DNA of 64,000 bases from assembly GCA_947630835.1 (NCBI GenBank), contig CANRIZ010000014.1:1-64000 (forward strand), written 5' to 3'. This DNA is from an uncultured Clostridia bacterium (GTDB lineage: Bacteria; Bacillota; Clostridia; Oscillospirales; Acutalibacteraceae). Shown here one piece after another: positions 60,915 to 64,000 of the stretch. Made by a program: the position numbers and the translations under genes. Below the pieces are notes generated by a model. The model searched no databases and had not been told where the DNA came from. It was given only the letters and a program-made list of their open reading frames with translations. The stretch's first letter is position 1. Every line of letters begins with the position of its first letter.

Positions 60915-62891
60915 ATGAAAACAAAAAGGTTTATTTCTCTTTTATTATCGCTCATTCTGATATTGACCGCCCTCCCTCTTGTCGGGGTCGCTTCGTTTGC
61001 CGAGACAAGCGGGGATTTCGAATATGAAATTATCGGGGACGGCACGGCGGAAATTACATATTATAGCGGCGACGCACAAACGCTTTACATTCCCTCGACA
61101 ATCGACGGATATCCCGTTACCGGCATAGGCAAGTTGGCGTTTTACACCAACGACAGCCTTTCAAGCGTAATAATCCCGAACGGCGTAACTTATATAGGAG
61201 AGGAAGCGTTTTCGGATTGTAACGGCTTAACGGATATTGTAATACCCGAAAGCGTTAAAATTATAGATGACTACGCTTTTTGGTACTGCAGCAACTTAAC
61301 GGGTCTGACGATACCCAACGGCGTTGAAACCATAGGCGAAGAAGCTTTTTGTATGTGCCGCGGTTCGACAAGCTTGAATATTCCCGAAAGCGTTGTATTT
61401 ATCGGCAACGGCGCATTTTCCGCGTGGGAAGATTTGACCGAAATAACCGTTGACGAAAGCAATGCAAACTTTTCCTCTCGGGACGGAGTATTGTTTAACA
61501 AGGACAAAACCGAGATTATACTGTATCCTATTGGCAAAACCGAGACATCATATATAATCCCGGACGGCGTTACAAGCATAGGTGAAAGCGCATTTGCCGG
61601 TTCATGTTTATCAAGCATAATAATCCCCGACAGCGTTACAAATATGGGCGATTATGCGTTTTCGGATTGTGCCGGCTTGGCAAGTATAACAATCCCCGAA
61701 AAAGTTACAAGCATAGGCAAATCCGTATTTTATGACTGCAGCAGTTTAACAAGCGTAACCATTCCCGACAGCGTAACGTCCATAGGCGACTACGCGTTTA
61801 ACAAATGCGGCAGTTTAACCTATGCGGCGATACCCGACGGCTTAACGTCCATAGGCGAAGAGTCGTTTGCATACTGCTGCAGCTTGTACGGCATATCAAT
61901 ACCCGAAAGCGTTACAAGCATAGGCGCTTGGGCGTTCTATGATACGGGATATTACCAAAATTATTCAAACTGGGAAAACGGCGTTCTTTACATAGACAAC
62001 TGTTTAATAGCGGCAAACAGCGATGAAATTTCCGAAAATTATGAAATTAAAGAGGGAACAAGGCTGATTGCGGACACGGCTGTTGCCGATTGTTACGGTT
62101 TAACAAGCGCGGCAATACCCGACAGCGTAGTTAATATAGGTCGGGGACCGTTTATAGGCTGTACCGCATTAACGGAAATAACGGTTGACGGGAACAATGA
62201 AAACTATTGCTCATATGACGGCATATTGTTCAATACAGATAAAACAGCGCTCATACAATATCCTGTAGGTAAAGAAACAACGTCTTACGCCATACCCGAC
62301 AGCGTTGAAAGCGTAGGCTACGGCGCGTTTGCATATTGCGCCGGCTTAACTGACATAACCATTCCCAACAGCGTTACAAGCATAGGCGAAAAAGCGGTTA
62401 TGTGCTGTGACGGCTTAACAAGCATAACCTTACCCGAAAGCGTTGCGTTTATAGGCAATTTTGCATTTGCGGATTGCAGAGGACTAACCGATATATACAT
62501 ATTAAACAGAGAATGTGAAATAATTAATAATTATCAAGGCACAGATACCGCGACCATCTTGCCCTATACAACAATCCACGCTTACGCAGGTTCGACTGCG
62601 GAGGAATATGCAAATAAATACGGTAACAGGTTCGCAGTAATTGAAGGCGAACCGACAAATCCCGATACCCCCAAACCGACAGGCGAAGTAAGCGGCGACG
62701 GCAAGCTTTCAACCGTAGACGCAAAATGGATTTTGCAGAACATAGCGAAGTCAAGGGAATTCAGCGATGAGCAATTCAAGGCTGCCGACCTCAACGGCGA
62801 CGGAAAATTGTCCGTAGTTGACGTTAAGTGGGTACTCCAGATTATTGCAGGTATGCGTGACGCCGAGACTTTGGAGTTAATAACCAAATAA
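60915..62891 (+). CDS. Secreted BspA-type leucine-rich-repeat protein with C-terminal dockerin
   Basis: A 658-residue exported protein. Signal peptide ISLLLSLILILTALPLVGVA (cleavage after SFA), then about 18 BspA/Treponema-type LRR_5 units such as IPDSVTSIGDYAFNKCGSLT (residues about 45-570), interrupted near residues 185 and 440 by ITVDESNANFSSRDGVLFN-like inserts, and a C-terminal type I dockerin: GEVSGDGKLSTVDAKWILQN and DLNGDGKLSVVDVKWVLQII. BspA-like repeats bind host or polymer surfaces; the dockerin would attach it to a cohesin scaffold. Its dockerin closely matches that of the 52502 protein. GGAAAGGAAAAATT precedes ATG. Confidence 0.93.
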   Translation: MKTKRFISLLLSLILILTALPLVGVASFAETSGDFEYEIIGDGTAEITYYSGDAQTLYIPSTIDGYPVTGIGKLAFYTNDSLSSVIIPNGVTYIGEEAFSDCNGLTDIVIPESVKIIDDYAFWYCSNLTGLTIPNGVETIGEEAFCMCRGSTSLNIPESVVFIGNGAFSAWEDLTEITVDESNANFSSRDGVLFNKDKTEIILYPIGKTETSYIIPDGVTSIGESAFAGSCLSSIIIPDSVTNMGDYAFSDCAGLASITIPEKVTSIGKSVFYDCSSLTSVTIPDSVTSIGDYAFNKCGSLTYAAIPDGLTSIGEESFAYCCSLYGISIPESVTSIGAWAFYDTGYYQNYSNWENGVLYIDNCLIAANSDEISENYEIKEGTRLIADTAVADCYGLTSAAIPDSVVNIGRGPFIGCTALTEITVDGNNENYCSYDGILFNTDKTALIQYPVGKETTSYAIPDSVESVGYGAFAYCAGLTDITIPNSVTSIGEKAVMCCDGLTSITLPESVAFIGNFAFADCRGLTDIYILNRECEIINNYQGTDTATILPYTTIHAYAGSTAEEYANKYGNRFAVIEGEPTNPDTPKPTGEVSGDGKLSTVDAKWILQNIAKSREFSDEQFKAADLNGDGKLSVVDVKWVLQIIAGMRDAETLELITK

Positions 62892-62945
62892 TTAAAAGTA
62901 AAAGCATTTACAAAAAGTTCAAGTTCAAAAGTTGAGTTAAAAATT

Positions 62946-62984
62946 AAGCGGTTGTGCTGAGGTAAAATTCGGTATAACCGCTTT
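62946..62984 (+). repeat. 40-nt hairpin repeat, copy 3
   Basis: AAGCGGTTGTGCTGAGG...TATAACCGCTTTTG, 55 bases after the leucine-rich-repeat gene; probably its terminator. Confidence 0.75.
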
Positions 62985-63003
62985 TGTAATATAATTAAAA
63001 GGG

Positions 63004-63303
63004 ATTTCGCAGTCTGCGGACTGCGACGAGGGCTTTGCCCCTCGACCCCCCCCCCGACTTTTGTAAAAGTCGGGGAAAACATTGACTGTCGCTCCCCGCA
63101 AATTTAAGCAAAGCTTTGACCTCTGTCCGCCGAAAGCTTAAACAGGCATTTACAAAAAGTTCAAGTCAAAAAGTTAAGTTAAAAATCAAGCGGTTATGAC
63201 GAGGCAAAATTCGGTATAACCGCTTTGATTTTCATCTGTAAAAGGCAAAATCCAAGTTTTATACCCTGATCTCTCGGTCATTCACCCTGATTGTATTGAA
63301 ATT
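63004..63303. repeat. About 300-bp direct repeat, right copy
   Basis: Second copy of the element at 60492-60787, with a run of ten or more C where the left copy has CCCCACC. It again ends in the promoter of a secreted protein gene. Confidence 0.88.
63187..63227 (+). repeat. 40-nt hairpin repeat, copy 4
   Basis: CAAGCGGTTATGACGAGGCA...TATAACCGCTTTG, identical to copy 2, inside the right 300-bp repeat. Confidence 0.75.
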
Positions 63304-63324
63304 TATTTTTTTAAGTTGTAAAAT
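63262..63324 (+). promoter_or_regulatory. Dockerin-gene promoter module 3
   Basis: TACCCTGAT and CACCCTGAT 21 bp apart, then TTGAAA, 17 bases, TAAAAT, upstream of the cohesin-like gene. Confidence 0.72.
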
Positions 63325-63433
63325 CAAAAATGCAATAAATATTTTGCTAAGTCGGCGGAACCAAAAAAACAAAATCAAATTAAAAAAAACAAAAATTCCG
63401 CCGAAAAATTTTTATGGCAGAAAGGAAAGAAAG

Positions 63434-64000
63434 ATGAAAACAAAAAAACTCATATCATTGCTTTTGTCTCTCGCAATGATACTGACCGCCTTACCTTTGG
63501 CAGGAGTTACCGCGTTTGCGGAAAATGAAGCGGTAAATTTAAGAGCGGACAAATATTCCGCAAAAATCGGGGACATAATTACGGTTTATTTGGATGTCGA
63601 AAATCTTACGGGCATTGCGGCAAAAATTAGTTTTGACCCGGAGTCGTTTGAATTTGTAAGCGAAACGAGGAGCGATGTTATGTTTTCGGCAATTGACACA
63701 AACTCGGCCGATAACGGTTATATTAAGATATCGGCCGCACAGACTTATTTGGTCACCGATACTATTGCCGAATTTGAATTCGTATATCTCGGGGGTTATG
63801 GCGAAATAACTGCCGATATAGAAGACGCGGCTGACGCTAACGATATCAGCGTTGCTTTGGACCCCGTAAGCATTACTGTCACCGAATCGGAAGAAGCGGT
63901 AACTTTATACTCGGACGCGCCCGAAGGAGATGACGGTACATATTATGCAAAGCCCGGCGATGCAATTTCGCTTTATTTGAACGTTGAAGATCTTTCGGCT
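63434..64000 (+). CDS. Secreted protein with cohesin-like domains, truncated by the window edge
   Basis: The frame runs 189 codons to the last base and is absent from the track because it has no stop. The signal peptide (LISLLLSLAMILTALPLAGV, cleavage after AFA) is nearly the same as in the 60915 protein. Residues 35-150 resemble a cohesin: YSAKIGDIITVYLDVENLTG, IAAKISFDPESFEFVSE, NGYIKISAAQTYLV and AEFEFVYLG. A second domain begins at YYAKPGDAISLYLNVEDLSA. Repeated cohesins would make it a scaffold for the dockerin proteins upstream. AGAAAGGAAAGAAAG precedes ATG. Confidence 0.75.
   Translation, partial: MKTKKLISLLLSLAMILTALPLAGVTAFAENEAVNLRADKYSAKIGDIITVYLDVENLTGIAAKISFDPESFEFVSETRSDVMFSAIDTNSADNGYIKISAAQTYLVTDTIAEFEFVYLGGYGEITADIEDAADANDISVALDPVSITVTESEEAVTLYSDAPEGDDGTYYAKPGDAISLYLNVEDLSA

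Noticed and set aside
60313-63227. CRISPR array made of the 40-nt repeats.
   Set aside because: Only four copies, irregular spacing of hundreds to thousands of bases, no spacer pattern and no cas genes.

Overview
The window looks like chromosomal DNA of a spore-forming, Gram-positive gut Clostridia (Oscillospiraceae/Ruminococcaceae-like). Pointers are sporulation genes (YpeB, a PdaB-type deacetylase, a SpoIID-domain protein), AGGAGG-type ribosome binding sites, TTGACA-17-TATAAT promoters, ribosomal protein S21, a TSCPD protein, a CD1247-type protein, class B and D sortases, and type I dockerins with a cohesin-like protein. No rRNA or tRNA gene was recognised.

Layout. 1-3.3 kb: edge of a foreign segment with a single-chain GmrSD-like (DUF262/DUF1524) nuclease, next to a remnant of an RlmD/RumA-type rRNA methyltransferase. 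3.4-5.9 kb: small lipoprotein, NSS symporter, TraX. 6.3-8.7 kb: cassette A on the minus strand (XRE, ImmA/IrrE, DUF4417, MGGRGTF protein, small acidic partner). 9-10.7 kb: ypeB and a lipoprotein. 10.8-23.4 kb: a long plus-strand run (cysteine desulfurase, thiI, pncC, three class B sortases, a membrane protein joining a degenerate CinA-like region to SpoIID, galE, aminotransferase, rsmA, TSCPD). 23.5-27 kb: lipid-linked sugar genes (GtrA, GT2, GT-C). 27.1-28.3 kb: XRE gene, then a TPP riboswitch controlling thiT. 28.3-31.1 kb: phosphoesterases. 31.3-34.7 kb: gapA and a substrate/sortase/membrane-protein trio. 34.8-37.6 kb: trkH-trkA. 37.8-41.8 kb: pdaB-like, rpsU, yqeG-like, M24 peptidase, efp, CD1247-like. 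41.9-45.8 kb: cassette B. 46-48.3 kb: zinc-ribbon membrane protein and GH51 arabinofuranosidase. 48.5-52.1 kb: methyltransferase, HTH regulators and gene remnants. 52.3-64 kb: dockerin proteins, paired ABC exporter, LCP, Nudix, small exporter, leucine-rich-repeat dockerin protein, and a truncated cohesin-like protein at the right edge.

The best candidate for an undescribed system is the cassette present twice, about 33 kb apart and in the same orientation. The order is HTH regulator, ImmA/IrrE-type peptidase, a short intergenic region with a predicted divergent RNA of about 75 nt, DUF4417 protein, then one (A) or three (B) two-gene units. Each unit is a ~127-aa protein starting MGGRGTF followed, usually with overlapping ends, by a ~95-aa acidic protein ending like FWE.E.DM.WV. 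Regulators and peptidases differ between the copies, but DUF4417 and the pairs are clearly related. In B the pairs have multiplied in tandem, each new copy carrying the last bases of the DUF4417 gene, and one copy is frameshifted. This resembles a toxin/immunity or defence locus, but that function is inference.

Two other notable points are the three dockerin/cohesin genes sharing one promoter design (two ACCCTGAT boxes 21 bp apart, then TTGAAW-17-TAAAAT), and the SpoIID protein whose cytoplasmic half looks like a decayed full-length CinA, encoded in the same run of genes as a separate active-looking pncC.
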